DNA from: Streptomyces collinus Tu 365
GTDB taxonomy: Bacteria; Actinomycetota; Actinomycetes; Streptomycetales; Streptomycetaceae
DNA: 64,000 bases
Reading direction: 5' to 3'
Assembly (NCBI RefSeq): GCF_000444875.1
Contig: NC_021985.1
Coordinates: forward strand, 5,290,170-5,354,169
Shown here one piece after another: positions 33,169 to 41,585 of the stretch. The notes beneath the pieces are model-generated. The model was not told the origin of the DNA and did not search any database. It worked only from the letters and a program-made list of their open reading frames with translations. Each line of letters begins with the position of its first letter. Positions within the stretch are counted from its first letter, which is position 1. The position numbers were made by a program, and so were the translations under genes.

Positions 33169-33194
33169 GCCCGGCACCCCTCGGGGCGCCGGGC
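33169..33194. terminator. Terminator between convergent genes
   Basis: GCCCGGC (33169-33175) and GCCGGGC (33188-33194) with an inner CCC/GGG pairing around CTCG; 14 bases after the dehydrogenase stop and 20 before the hydrolase stop. Confidence 0.7.
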
Positions 33195-33213
33195 GGGACG
33201 TCGCGGACACGGC

Positions 33214-33948
33214 CTAGGACAGCCCGAAGACCTGGCCGGTGCCGTACGAGCGGACCAGGGTGCCGCCGTCCGCCGCGGGGTGTACGACGTGGGCGCGGCC
33301 GAGGCCCGCCACCCGGGCGGTGCCGTCGGCCACCTCCACCACGGTGTTCTCGTCCACGGCGACGCCGTACGGCACCGCCCCCCGGCCCACCGCCGCGACC
33401 AGCCGGGCCAGCGTCCCCCACTGGGCCGCGTGCACGTCGACCGCGCACGGCACCAGGCCCAGACCGTCCCGCACGGCCACCTCTTCGAGGTCCTCCGCGG
33501 TGTCCTCGTGGCACACCGGGACCCCGTCCAGGAGCCATCCGCCGACCACCGCCCGCCGCGCGGCGAGGGCCGCGCCCGCGGAGAACCCGGCGTACGGCGT
33601 CCCGCGCTCCGCGAGCAGCCGGGGCAGCCGCTCCAGACAGCCGGCGAAGGCCTCCTGGTAGGCGGGCGTCAGTCCACCGCACACCAGTAGCCCGTCGAGC
33701 CCGTCCAGCGTGCCCGCCGGCTCGAACCGCCCGCCGAGCGGCACGAGCAGCGGCACGGGCACACAGGTGGTGCCGGCCCTGCCCAGCGCCTGCGCGTACC
33801 GCTCGAACTGCTGCTCGCCGTCCCCCTCGTCGACGATCACGCACCCGATCCGCGGCACCTCCGCCCCACGCGCCGCCGCCCGCAGGAACGGCTCGTACAC
33901 CTGCGCGGTATCCCATCCGCCACCGATCAGAAACGTCCGAGCACCCAT
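33214..33948 (-). CDS. Peptidase E/cyanophycinase-like (S51 family) protein
   Basis: 244 residues. Rossmann-like class I amidotransferase fold: IGGGWDTAQVYEPFLRAAARG at the N-terminus, LLVCGGLTPAYQEAF, and the nucleophile elbow YAGFSAGAALAARRAVVGG with Ser in place of the Cys of glutamine amidotransferases. The motif VDVHAAQWGTLARLVAAV corresponds to the DQHFSQRGRLGRL stretch of cyanophycinases and may carry the catalytic His. A serine hydrolase acting on dipeptides or a peptide polymer is likely; the substrate is unknown. Monocistronic, upstream of the acetyltransferase-AAA+ gene and in the same direction. Confidence 0.85.
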   Translation of the reverse strand: MGARTFLIGGGWDTAQVYEPFLRAAARGAEVPRIGCVIVDEGDGEQQFERYAQALGRAGTTCVPVPLLVPLGGRFEPAGTLDGLDGLLVCGGLTPAYQEAFAGCLERLPRLLAERGTPYAGFSAGAALAARRAVVGGWLLDGVPVCHEDTAEDLEEVAVRDGLGLVPCAVDVHAAQWGTLARLVAAVGRGAVPYGVAVDENTVVEVADGTARVAGLGRAHVVHPAADGGTLVRSYGTGQVFGLS

Positions 33949-34104
33949 CCGGCCCCCTCACCTTGCACGACTGTCGCGAGGCGCGAGAGTACGGGGCGAC
34001 GGCGGATCCGTCTCGCGAATTCGGGCAGCGCCGGCCGCTCGGCGGGGACCGCCGAGCGACGAGCTACGGGAGCCGACCGCCCGACGGCCTCGCGTCAGGC
34101 CGGT

Positions 34105-35382
34105 TCACAGGCGGCTGTACGTGTCGATGTCCTCGGTGAACTCCTCCAGCGCGCGGGCGGTGAGCGTCGGGCGGGTGTCGGCGATGGCCGTCATGAAGTC
34201 CTCCGTGCCGGGCGGCCGGTCGCCACGCTCGGTGAGCTCGCGCTCGAACGCCGCCTGCGCCCCCTTGCGCGCGGCGAACTCGATGTCGGCCGGGGTGAAC
34301 AGTTCGCTCGCCGCGACCAGGCGCGCGATGTCCACCGCGTCGCCGGCCGCCCTGAGGTAACGGGCCCAGATCGCCGCGCGGGCCGTCGGGTCCGGCGGGC
34401 CGATGGGGATGACGTAGTCGAACCGGCCGGGCCTGAGGAACGCCGCGTCGAGGGAGCGCACCGAGTTCGTGGCGCACACCAGCATCCGGGCGTCGTGCTC
34501 ACGGAACCCAGGAATGATCTTGAGCAGCTCGTTGGTCACCCCGTGCCCGGGATCGACCGCCTTGCCGGACCGCGCCCCGGCGATCTCCTCCACCTCGTCG
34601 ATGAACAGCAGCACCGAGTCCAGCTCGGCCAGCTCCGTGAACGCCTCCCGCAACGCCGCCGCCAGGCCCTCGCGGGTGTCGGCGGCGAGCCTGGACGGGA
34701 ACAGCTCCACGAACGGCCAGCCGAGCCGGGAGGCCACCGCCTTGGCGAAGCTGGTCTTCCCGGTGCCGGGCGGCCCGAAGAGGATGACCGCCTTGGGCGG
34801 GGCCACCCCGTAGCGGTCGGCCAGCGCCGGCTCGGTCAGCGGCAGCACGACACGGCGCTCGACTACCTGCTTCTCCCGCTCCATGCCGGCCATGGCGTCC
34901 CAGAGCCCGCCGGGCAGCACGCGCCCGCCGAGCGCCGCGAGCACGTCGGCGTTGTCGGCGCCGGGTGGTTCGAGCTTCTCGTAGTAGGTCAGTCCCTCGC
35001 GGAGCCGGTAGCCGGAGTTCTCCAGGGCCTTGGTGCCGGCCGCGCCCGCGGGCAGCAGCGCGCTGACGTGCCGCACCCCCAGGGCACGCAGCCGGCGCTC
35101 CAGCTCGGCCAGGAGCGCGCTGCCGATCCCGCGCTCACGCCAGCGGGAGGCCAGCGCCAGCAGGACGACCCACGCCCGTCTGCCGTCCGCCTGGGCCACG
35201 GCCATGCCCACCAGTTCGTCGCCGACCAGGGCGACCACCGCCGGCTGACCGGCCTTGGCCGCGGCCATCACCTCCGAGACCGGGAACACCGACTCCGCCT
35301 CGGCCTGGCGGCTCTGGTCCCAGATCTGGATGGCCTGGTCGAGATCGTCGTCGTGATAGTCGCGCAGATGCCAGGGGGGCAT
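34105..35382 (-). CDS. GNAT acetyltransferase fused to an AAA+ ATPase
   Basis: 425 residues in two parts. Residues 1-150 form a GNAT N-acetyltransferase (LRDYHDDDLDQAIQIWDQ; WVVLLALASRWRERGIGSALLAELERRLRALGV is the acetyl-CoA loop; KALENSGYRLREGLTYYEKL). Residues 180-410 form an AAA+ ATPase: Walker A GPPGTGKTS at 203-211, Walker B LLFIDEVEEI, sensor CATNSV, arginine-finger region AFLRPGRFD, and a lid helix TPADIEFAARKGAQAAFERE, closest to the FtsH/CDC48-like classical clade. The fusion suggests acetylation coupled to remodelling of a protein target (inference). ATG 35382 follows GGTGAGG. Confidence 0.9.
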   Translation of the reverse strand: MPPWHLRDYHDDDLDQAIQIWDQSRQAEAESVFPVSEVMAAAKAGQPAVVALVGDELVGMAVAQADGRRAWVVLLALASRWRERGIGSALLAELERRLRALGVRHVSALLPAGAAGTKALENSGYRLREGLTYYEKLEPPGADNADVLAALGGRVLPGGLWDAMAGMEREKQVVERRVVLPLTEPALADRYGVAPPKAVILFGPPGTGKTSFAKAVASRLGWPFVELFPSRLAADTREGLAAALREAFTELAELDSVLLFIDEVEEIAGARSGKAVDPGHGVTNELLKIIPGFREHDARMLVCATNSVRSLDAAFLRPGRFDYVIPIGPPDPTARAAIWARYLRAAGDAVDIARLVAASELFTPADIEFAARKGAQAAFERELTERGDRPPGTEDFMTAIADTRPTLTARALEEFTEDIDTYSRL

Positions 35383-35548
35383 CGCCACCACCTCACCTGG
35401 ACCGGGAGTCCCATTCTCCTCCGGAGCCCCGCGGGCGTGCTCGGCGGACGCCGCGCCACCAATCCCGATCGGTTCCGCCGACGTACAGAGACTAGGGCGC
35501 GAGCCCTCAAGACACGCGCGAGACGACGGATAGGGAGGTGCATCCACC

Positions 35549-35935
35549 ATGCGAGCACAACGCGCGGTGCGTCTCGCCGCGGCGTCGGCGGCGAGCATCC
35601 TGATGGCCGGCGGGGCCGCGATCGGCGCAGCGGGCACGGCCACGGCGGCCGCCCCCGCCGTGCACACCGGCACGGTCACGGACAACTGCTCCTACAGCGG
35701 TGACTGGCGCTGCCTCGCCCGTGGCGGGTCCTGCTTCGACGGGCGCGGGTTCTGCTTCGGCAACGGCTTCGACAACCGATTCGGCAACCGATTCGGCGAC
35801 CGGTTCGACAACGGCTTCGACAACGGATTCGGCAACGGCTTCCACAGCCGGTTCGACCACCGCTTCGACCACCGCTTCGACCACCGGTTCGACCACGGTT
35901 TCGGCAACGGGACCGTGGTGATCGTCATCGGCTGA
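35549..35935 (+). CDS. Small secreted protein with F-D-x-R/H tetrapeptide repeats
   Basis: 128 residues: signal peptide (RLAAASAASILMAGGAAIGAAGTATAAA, cleavage near residue 36), a Cys-containing segment DNCSYSGDWRCLARGGSCFDGRGFCFGNG with four cysteines, and a run from about residue 70 of tetrapeptide repeats alternating F-D/G-N/D/H-R/G (FGNRFGDRFDNGFDNG, then FDHRFDHRFDHRFDHG). The protein ends GTVVIVIG. The repeats are coded by 12-base units (TTCGACCACCGC type), so copy number could change by slippage. The His-rich end could bind metal and the Phe/Gly/Asn-rich pattern suggests self-association; no family is recognised. GGGAGGTG stands 8 bases before the ATG. Confidence 0.8.
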   Translation: MRAQRAVRLAAASAASILMAGGAAIGAAGTATAAAPAVHTGTVTDNCSYSGDWRCLARGGSCFDGRGFCFGNGFDNRFGNRFGDRFDNGFDNGFGNGFHSRFDHRFDHRFDHRFDHGFGNGTVVIVIG

Positions 35936-36050
35936 CGCGGTACGGCGCTCCCGGTGCGCGGGTGGCATCGGAGCGCGGCGGCGGGCCGGACTCCCGCCCG
36001 GCCCGCCGCACCTCGCTCAACTCACCCCGGGGGGCGCCTCACTCGTCCCG

Positions 36051-37100
36051 TCACTGCGTGGGCGCGCCGGGCCGGGCGGGCGGGGTGCCGGCCACGGCCG
36101 CGTCGTACAGCCGCTGGACGTCGGAACCGAAGTTCGGGCTGTAGGAGACGTCGGCGGTGGGCCCGCCGGTCTTCCAGCCGCCGATGCTGCCGACCACGTC
36201 ACCCCTGCCGGTGCGCGCGTCGAAGTTCGCCAGGAAGGGGCTGCCGCTGGTGCCCGACCGGTAGTCGTTGCACGCGATCTTGAGGTAGGAGCCGGGCGCA
36301 CCGTCGGTCGGCGTGAAGCGGGTCGTGGAGTTGTTGCAGGTCAGCGGCTGGTGGTCGGTGTTCGGGTAGCCGACCAGCCGGATCCGGGGGAAGGCGTAAC
36401 CGCGCCCGGTGGCCAGCGTGTTGCCGCCCACGACGTCCTGGGCCTGCTTGCCGTCGGAGCGCGCCCCGAGCTGGGCGAACGCCACGTCCCACGACGCGCC
36501 CTTGGTGTGCCCGCGGTCGTAGTAGCGCTGGTCGATCCAGACCTGGCTGAGCCCCCGGGAGTCGGTGGCGACCGGGAAGATCCCGTGCGGTCGCGGCGTG
36601 GCCGCGGTCCACTGCGGCACGAACGCCAGCGACCCGGAACCGGCCCGGGCGTCCAGGCAGTGACCCGCGGTCAGCACGACGTTGCGGTGCCGGCTGTTGA
36701 TCACGCTCGCGGTGCAGAAGTAGGAGCCGCTGCCCCGCTGCACGTACATCCGTCCGATCATCGGCAGTCCGCCGAAGTGCGAGCTGCCGGGGCCCGTCCT
36801 GGCCCGCCGGACCGGGGACCCGGCCGGGTCCGTGGCCGGGGTGCGGATGCCGGTCCGGGCGGAGGGCCGGTCCTCGGGCAGCGGCTTCGCCGCGGCCATG
36901 CGCCGGTCGGTCCAGAAGTGGCGTGCGGCCGCCGCGGTCCAGCGCGGCCCGGCCTTCTCGGAGGCGTCGGCGGCGGTCGCCGGTCCGGCCCCGCCCGACA
37001 CCGTGACCAGACCGGCCACCATTCCTGCGGCCATGAGAAAGGCACCACGCCCGCGTGCGCGATGCCTTTGTGATCCGGGTCTCTCTATATGGCTTTTCAC
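36051..37100 (-). CDS. Secreted trypsin-like serine protease
   Basis: About 349 residues. Signal peptide with a long basic n-region (RPGSQRHRARGRGAFLMAAGMVAGLVTVSGGAGPATA), a linker, then a chymotrypsin-fold domain: VVLTAGHCLDA (His), SWDVAFAQL (Asp) and YRSGTSGSPFLANF (Ser), so the full triad is present. Cysteines in YFCTAS/AGHC and PLTCNN/KIACNDY could make two disulfides. The start is uncertain: GTG 37100 keeps a charged n-region, whereas ATG 37034 would give a signal without one. AT-rich DNA upstream contains TATATAG. Confidence 0.87.
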   Translation of the reverse strand: MKSHIERPGSQRHRARGRGAFLMAAGMVAGLVTVSGGAGPATAADASEKAGPRWTAAAARHFWTDRRMAAAKPLPEDRPSARTGIRTPATDPAGSPVRRARTGPGSSHFGGLPMIGRMYVQRGSGSYFCTASVINSRHRNVVLTAGHCLDARAGSGSLAFVPQWTAATPRPHGIFPVATDSRGLSQVWIDQRYYDRGHTKGASWDVAFAQLGARSDGKQAQDVVGGNTLATGRGYAFPRIRLVGYPNTDHQPLTCNNSTTRFTPTDGAPGSYLKIACNDYRSGTSGSPFLANFDARTGRGDVVGSIGGWKTGGPTADVSYSPNFGSDVQRLYDAAVAGTPPARPGAPTQ

Positions 37101-37583
37101 CGGGTCGAGAATAAGTGGCTGCCGCAGGGAAGTCCAATCATTTACTTTTGCCTTTTCTTTGCGCCGGTGAGGCAACCTTTCCCGCGGGATTTAATCGTCA
37201 ACCTGCACGTCCGGCGAGGTGGGTGCTCGTCCGCACCAGCCCCTGGAGCGCGCCCGGTTGAGGTGCGCGCCCGGGTGTCCGGACGGAATTCGAAGAATCT
37301 CCGATTCCGCTTTTTTTGCTCCCCGAATAACTCCTCCGACCCGCATTCGACCCCAGGTCTCGATGGCCACCGACCATTCGGGCACACGGGAAAAACGCAT
37401 CTTTCCGGGGGATTTCCATGCCTGGATTGCGCACCAGGTTCCCGAGGAGCCCGCGGCTACTCCGTCGGCCGGCGCCCCTACCGGGGGACCCTCGCTATCG
37501 ACAGCCTCTGCCCCGGCACCGCTGGACCGACCTGGACCGGCTCACGGGAACGCCCGCCGCCGGTCCCCGGTCCCCGGCCCGGG
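37101..37583. other. AT-enriched intergenic region
   Basis: 483 bases between the divergent/tandem minus-strand genes, lower in GC than anything nearby. It contains AT-rich runs (TTTACTTTTGCC, GGATTTAATCG), a terminator-like element at 37284-37317, and a GGGGGATTTCC stretch before an ATG at 37418 whose frame runs antisense into the next gene. I find no convincing protein gene; a small RNA is possible. Confidence 0.45.
37284..37317 (+). terminator. Intrinsic terminator with a T7 tract in an intergenic region
   Basis: CGGAAT (37284-37289) pairs with ATTCCG (37304-37309); an inner GAATC-TCC-GATTC alternative also exists. The stem is followed by C and seven T (37311-37317), very rare in this genome. 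No plus-strand gene lies upstream, so it may end a small RNA. Confidence 0.45.
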
Positions 37584-38702
37584 TCAGCCCGGCAGGTTCG
37601 CCGGGCTGCCTCCGTTCGCCTCGAATCCCGCCACCGCCAGCGCGCGGTAGACGGCGAAGTCGGCCGCGGGATCGGCGGAGAGGGTCCAGGGCAGCGCGCC
37701 GACGTGGCCGTCGACGTGCAGCAGCTGGTCGAGCGCCTCGGCCCAGCGCTCGGCCCGTACCAGGAAGAACACCAGCAGATGGCGGACGTGCGCGAGCACC
37801 GGGTCGTCGGGGTCGGCCGCGCGCACCGCGTGCAGCGCCCCCTGCATCGCCTTGGTGACGACCTCGCTCTGGTAGAAGCTCGCCACCAGGTTCACCTCCG
37901 GGAGGTGCTCGAAGACGGCGAACAGCGGCAGCCCGGCGAGCAGCGAGCCTTCGGGGGCGCGGGCCGCCGCGGCCTCGGCGAACGCGTACGCCTGTTCGCG
38001 CGAGCCGTGCCACTTCTCGCACCAGTAGTGCAGCGCGGCCAGGTGCGCGCCCATGTGGTGGGGCGCGCGGTCCAGGATGTTCATCCAGAGCTTCTCGTAC
38101 TCCGGCTGCGGATAGGCGAGCCCCCGGCCGATCGACAGCTCGGTGATGTACGGCACCGGGTCGCCGGGGGCCAGCAGGGCCGCCTGGCCGCAGGCGTTCC
38201 TGGCCTCCTCCATGATGATCCGGAACTCGTCCGTGCCCGGCGTCGACGTCCGCCACGCCTGCTGCACCAGGAACTCGGCGTGCACCGCCGCGCCGCCCGC
38301 GTCCTTGGGCAGCTCGGCCCGCCACACCCGCAGCCACTGACCGCCCGGCGTCTCGTGCACCCCGCCCGGCCGCTGCTGCAGCTCCAGCGACGCCGCGCCC
38401 GCGAAGGCCTGCACCCGCTGCCAGCGCAGCTCGCCCTCGGCCTCCGTACCGGCCAGGAGCTGCTGCGCCGCCCGGTAGTCCCCGGTGCGCTCCACCAGGT
38501 CGAGGACGTTCAGCAGATCCTCGTCCGGACCGGGCATCCGCACGTCCAGCTCCTCCTGGCGCACGAAGCCGTAGGCCGCCGGGTCGGCGCCGTCGGGGTG
38601 GCCCGCGGGGACCAGCCCGACCGGTCCGCGCTTGCGACGCAGGTACGGGAGAACCACGAAGCTCATCAGCAGCAGCGCCGCGAGCAGCCAGAGAATCGCC
38701 AT
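37584..38702 (-). CDS. Conserved membrane-anchored protein of unknown function
   Basis: 372 residues. One N-terminal membrane helix (MAILWLLAALLLMSFVVLPYL) followed by basic residues (RRKR) and a soluble mostly helical domain with Leu/Ala-rich helices in TPR-like order (for example EKLWMNILDRAPHHMGAHLAALHYWCEKWHGSREQAYAFAEAAAARAPEG). The topology is N-out/C-in by the positive-inside rule. The protein is shaped like a protein-interaction scaffold at the membrane; I do not recognise the family. Divergent from cystathionine gamma-synthase with about 140 bases between. Confidence 0.83.
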   Translation of the reverse strand: MAILWLLAALLLMSFVVLPYLRRKRGPVGLVPAGHPDGADPAAYGFVRQEELDVRMPGPDEDLLNVLDLVERTGDYRAAQQLLAGTEAEGELRWQRVQAFAGAASLELQQRPGGVHETPGGQWLRVWRAELPKDAGGAAVHAEFLVQQAWRTSTPGTDEFRIIMEEARNACGQAALLAPGDPVPYITELSIGRGLAYPQPEYEKLWMNILDRAPHHMGAHLAALHYWCEKWHGSREQAYAFAEAAAARAPEGSLLAGLPLFAVFEHLPEVNLVASFYQSEVVTKAMQGALHAVRAADPDDPVLAHVRHLLVFFLVRAERWAEALDQLLHVDGHVGALPWTLSADPAADFAVYRALAVAGFEANGGSPANLPG

Positions 38703-38843
38703 GCGTCAAGCGAACCAGACGCCGCCGACAAATGGCGAACCCTGCCGGCCGGCCTGTGGAAAACTCCGCCGGACCCGTCCCGGCCCCGTGCCGGACCCCG
38801 GTGAGGCGCCACCACCGCGCCGGGCGCACTACGCTCGGTGCAC

Positions 38844-39998
38844 ATGAGCGACAGGCACATCAGTCAGCACTTCGAGACCCTCGCGATCCACGCGGGCAAC
38901 ACCGCGGATCCCCTCACCGGCGCGGTCGTCCCGCCGATCTACCAGGTCTCGACCTACAAGCAGGACGGCGTCGGCGGCCTGCGCGGCGGCTACGAGTACA
39001 GCCGCAGCGCCAACCCGACCAGGACCGCCCTCGAGGAGAACCTCGCGGCGCTGGAGGGCGGCCGCCGCGGTCTCGCGTTCGCGTCCGGCCTCGCGGCCGA
39101 GGACACCCTGCTGCGTACGCTGCTCACCCCCGGCGACCACGTGGTGATCCCGAACGACGCCTACGGCGGCACGTTCCGCCTCTTCGCCAAGGTCGCCACC
39201 CGGTGGGGCGTGGAGTGGTCCGTCGCCGACACCAGCGACCCGGCCGCCGTCCGCGCGGCGATCACCCCGAACACCAAGGCCGTCTGGGTGGAGACCCCCT
39301 CCAACCCGCTGCTCGGCATCACCGACATCGCCGCCGTCGCCCAGGTCGCCCACGACGCGGGCGCGCGGCTCGTCGTCGACAACACCTTCGCCACGCCCTA
39401 CCTCCAGCAGCCGCTGTCGCTCGGCGCCGACGTCGTCGTGCACTCCCTCACCAAGTACATGGGCGGCCACTCGGACGTCGTCGGCGGTGCGCTGATCGTC
39501 TCCGACCAGACCCTCGGCGAGGAGCTGGCCTACCACCAGAACGCGATGGGCGCCGTCGCCGGCCCCTTCGACTCCTGGCTGGTGCTGCGCGGCACCAAGA
39601 CCCTCGCGGTCCGCATGGACCGGCACAGCGAGAACGCCACCAGGATCGCCGACATGCTGACCCGCCACGCGCGCGTGAGCAGCGTCCTGTACCCGGGCCT
39701 GCCCGAGCACCCCGGGCACGAGGTGGCCGCCAAGCAGATGCGGGCGTTCGGCGGCATGGTGTCCTTCCGCGTCGAGGGCGGCGAGGAGGCCGCCGTCGAG
39801 GTGTGCAACCGCGCCAAGGTGTTCACGCTCGGCGAGTCCCTCGGCGGTGTCGAGTCGCTCATCGAGCACCCCGGCCGGATGACGCACGCGTCCGCGGCCG
39901 GCTCCGCCCTGGAGGTCCCCGCCGACCTGGTGCGCCTGTCCGTGGGCATCGAGAACGTCGACGACCTGCTGGAGGACCTGCAGCAGGCCCTGGGCTGA
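38844..39998 (+). CDS. metB: Cystathionine gamma-synthase
   Basis: 384 residues of the Cys/Met PLP-dependent family: FETLAIHAGNTADPLTGAVVPPIYQVSTY, EYSRSANPTRTALEENLAALEGG, the cofactor-binding VVDNTFATPYLQQPLSLGADVVVHSLTKYMGGHSD with the Schiff-base Lys, and ESLGGVESLIEHP. It joins O-succinyl (or O-acetyl) homoserine with cysteine to cystathionine; cystathionine gamma-lyase activity cannot be excluded by sequence alone. ATG 38844 or GTG 38838; TACGCT just upstream may be a -10 box, giving a leaderless message. Confidence 0.93.
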   Translation: MSDRHISQHFETLAIHAGNTADPLTGAVVPPIYQVSTYKQDGVGGLRGGYEYSRSANPTRTALEENLAALEGGRRGLAFASGLAAEDTLLRTLLTPGDHVVIPNDAYGGTFRLFAKVATRWGVEWSVADTSDPAAVRAAITPNTKAVWVETPSNPLLGITDIAAVAQVAHDAGARLVVDNTFATPYLQQPLSLGADVVVHSLTKYMGGHSDVVGGALIVSDQTLGEELAYHQNAMGAVAGPFDSWLVLRGTKTLAVRMDRHSENATRIADMLTRHARVSSVLYPGLPEHPGHEVAAKQMRAFGGMVSFRVEGGEEAAVEVCNRAKVFTLGESLGGVESLIEHPGRMTHASAAGSALEVPADLVRLSVGIENVDDLLEDLQQALG

Positions 39999-40007
39999 CC
40001 GCCCCCG

Positions 40008-40256
40008 TCACCAGCCGGTGACCGGTGGAGTCGTCTGCGACGGCGGCTCCACCCAGGGGTGGGCCCCGGCCGCCCACACGCCGAACGCCACCGCGGCCGT
40101 GCACAGCAGCAGCCACAGCACCCGGCGGACGAGCCGGCGCCGCCGCAGCAGGCGCTCGCCCCGGCGGACGGCGTCGCCGTGCAGGTCCGGGGGCACGGGC
40201 GCCGGGGTGTGCTCCAGGATCCGCCGCACGGCGGCCTCTCTCTGGGGACGGTTCAC
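40008..40256 (-). CDS. Small membrane protein, possible anti-sigma partner
   Basis: 82 residues: a basic cytosolic head (AAVRRILEHTPAPVPPDLHGDAVRRGERLLRRRRLVRR), one membrane helix (VLWLLLCTAAVAFGVWAA) and a short outside tail. It follows the sigma-like gene by 25 bases on the same strand. The size and topology suit a membrane anti-sigma factor, but the conserved zinc motif HxxxCxxC is absent. Confidence 0.7.
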   Translation of the reverse strand: MNRPQREAAVRRILEHTPAPVPPDLHGDAVRRGERLLRRRRLVRRVLWLLLCTAAVAFGVWAAGAHPWVEPPSQTTPPVTGW

Positions 40257-40281
40257 CGCGGCCTCCCCCGCGACCGCCGCC

Positions 40282-40785
40282 TCATGACGGCGCCACCTCG
40301 GCGCCCACCGCGCGCGGGGCCGCGGAGCGCGGTGGATGCAGCACGGTGGCCGCCGCCCGGTCGCAGATCGCGTGGACGCGCTCGACGGGCAGCCCCAGCA
40401 GGGCCGCCGTCTGCTCCTCGGCGACCCCCTCGTACATCCGCAGCACCAGGATCAGCCGCTCCTGCGCCGTCAGGACGGCGAGCGGGCTGCCCGGATGCGG
40501 GCGGGTGCGGCCGAGCAGCACGCGCTCGTGCCAGGTGCCGTGCGCGAAGCGCGTGGCGAGGTACTGGCGGGCGCACTCGTAGGGGTCCTCGCCGCGCAGC
40601 CGGTCCCAGCAGGCGTAGGTGTGGGCGAGCGCCAGGGTCAGCAGGCGCCGCGCGCGCGGGTTGGCACCCGGCGCCTCCGCCGTGAACAGCGTGGCGGTGT
40701 GCTGCAGCCGCCCTGCCGCACCCGCGACGAACGCCTCGAACTCCCGGGCCCGGCGGGCATCGCGGGACACCTGCCGATCACGCAC
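40282..40785 (-). CDS. Sigma-70-like (SigE-family ECF-type) protein
   Basis: 167 residues. The N-terminal part (REFEAFVAGAAGRLQHTATLFT...ARRLLTLALAHTYACWDRLRGEDPYECARQYLATRF) matches region 2 of the SigE-family ECF sigma factors, and LTAQERLILVLRMYEGVAEEQTAALLGLPVERVHAICDRA is region 4 with its helix-turn-helix. Region 2 lacks the usual DLVQE stretch (here NPRARRLLTLALAHT), so core RNA polymerase binding may be weak or altered. The GTG start follows GGGGGGAGG. Confidence 0.8.
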   Translation of the reverse strand: MRDRQVSRDARRAREFEAFVAGAAGRLQHTATLFTAEAPGANPRARRLLTLALAHTYACWDRLRGEDPYECARQYLATRFAHGTWHERVLLGRTRPHPGSPLAVLTAQERLILVLRMYEGVAEEQTAALLGLPVERVHAICDRAAATVLHPPRSAAPRAVGAEVAPS

Positions 40786-40915
40786 CGCGCCTCCCCCCTG
40801 AGGGGGCCCCGTCCGGTACGGGACGGTCACCCCGTACGCCGCAGGGCCCGATCTCATATGAGGCCAGCCGCGGCCCCGGGGTCAAGACTCGGGACCGTCC
40901 CGGTGCCCGTGCCGG

Positions 40916-41440
40916 TCAGGAGGCGGGCGGCTGCTCCGTGGCCGGCACGCCCTGCACCGTCGTCCGGGCGGAGAGCGCGGTGTTGAAGCGCGTGAGGAGC
41001 GTGCAGAACTGCTCGCGCTCCTCCGGCGCCCAGTCGTGCGTCAGTTCCGCCATCAACTGACGCCGGGAAAGACGCACTTCGTCGAGCCGGGCGACCCCGC
41101 GCGGGGACAGCTGGAGCACCACCGCACGCCCGTCCTCGGGGTGCGAGGTGCGCTTGACGAGTCCGGTGTCGACCAGGGGGGCGACCTGCCGGGTGACCGT
41201 GGAGGAGTCGATCCCCATGCTCGCGGCGAGCGCCTTGACGCCCATGGGGCCCTCCTTGTCCAGGCGGTTGAGCAGCAGGTACGCGGCTCGGTCCATGGTG
41301 TTGCGCACCTGCCCGACGCCACCGAGCCGGGTCTGTTCGGCACGGCGGGCGAACACCGCCACCTCGTGCTGGAGGGTGTCGAGGAGACCGGGGTCACCGA
41401 CGGTCGTCATGTCCATCGACATTTCAGGTGTTGTGGGCAT
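40916..41440 (-). CDS. MarR-family transcriptional regulator
   Basis: 174 residues with the MarR winged helix (YLLLNRLDKEGPMGVKALAASMGIDSSTVTRQVAPLVDTGLVKRTSHPEDGRAVVLQLSPRGVARLDEVR). The DxR-type wing motif (HPEDGRAV) is intact. It is divergent from threonine dehydratase with about 145 bases between and may control it or itself. The start ATG 41440 is the first of several possible (41419, 41410). Confidence 0.9.
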   Translation of the reverse strand: MPTTPEMSMDMTTVGDPGLLDTLQHEVAVFARRAEQTRLGGVGQVRNTMDRAAYLLLNRLDKEGPMGVKALAASMGIDSSTVTRQVAPLVDTGLVKRTSHPEDGRAVVLQLSPRGVARLDEVRLSRRQLMAELTHDWAPEEREQFCTLLTRFNTALSARTTVQGVPATEQPPAS

Positions 41441-41585
41441 GGCCGGAGGCTCGCTTCATGAAGGGCTGCTGGGTTGGGGGACAGGGTACGCGGCCGGGGC
41501 GCAGACCGTACCGGCGCTGCGCAATCCGGTCTCGGAGGTTGGTCACACCCGTCGTGCCCGACCGTGAACTGCGAGACTCGGAGGC

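Noticed and set aside
35720..35920. Short tandem repeats that could look like a CRISPR array
   Set aside because: The 12-base units are in frame with a signal-peptide protein and have no unique spacers.
37418..37858. A plus-strand open frame after GGGGGATTTCC, overlapping the next gene antisense
   Set aside because: Residues are Arg/Pro/Gly-rich with no domain, and most of the frame runs antisense to a gene with better coding features.
40025..40685. Plus-strand open frames across the sigma-like and small membrane genes
   Set aside because: Arg/Ala/Pro-rich translations with no domain; shadows of the minus-strand genes.
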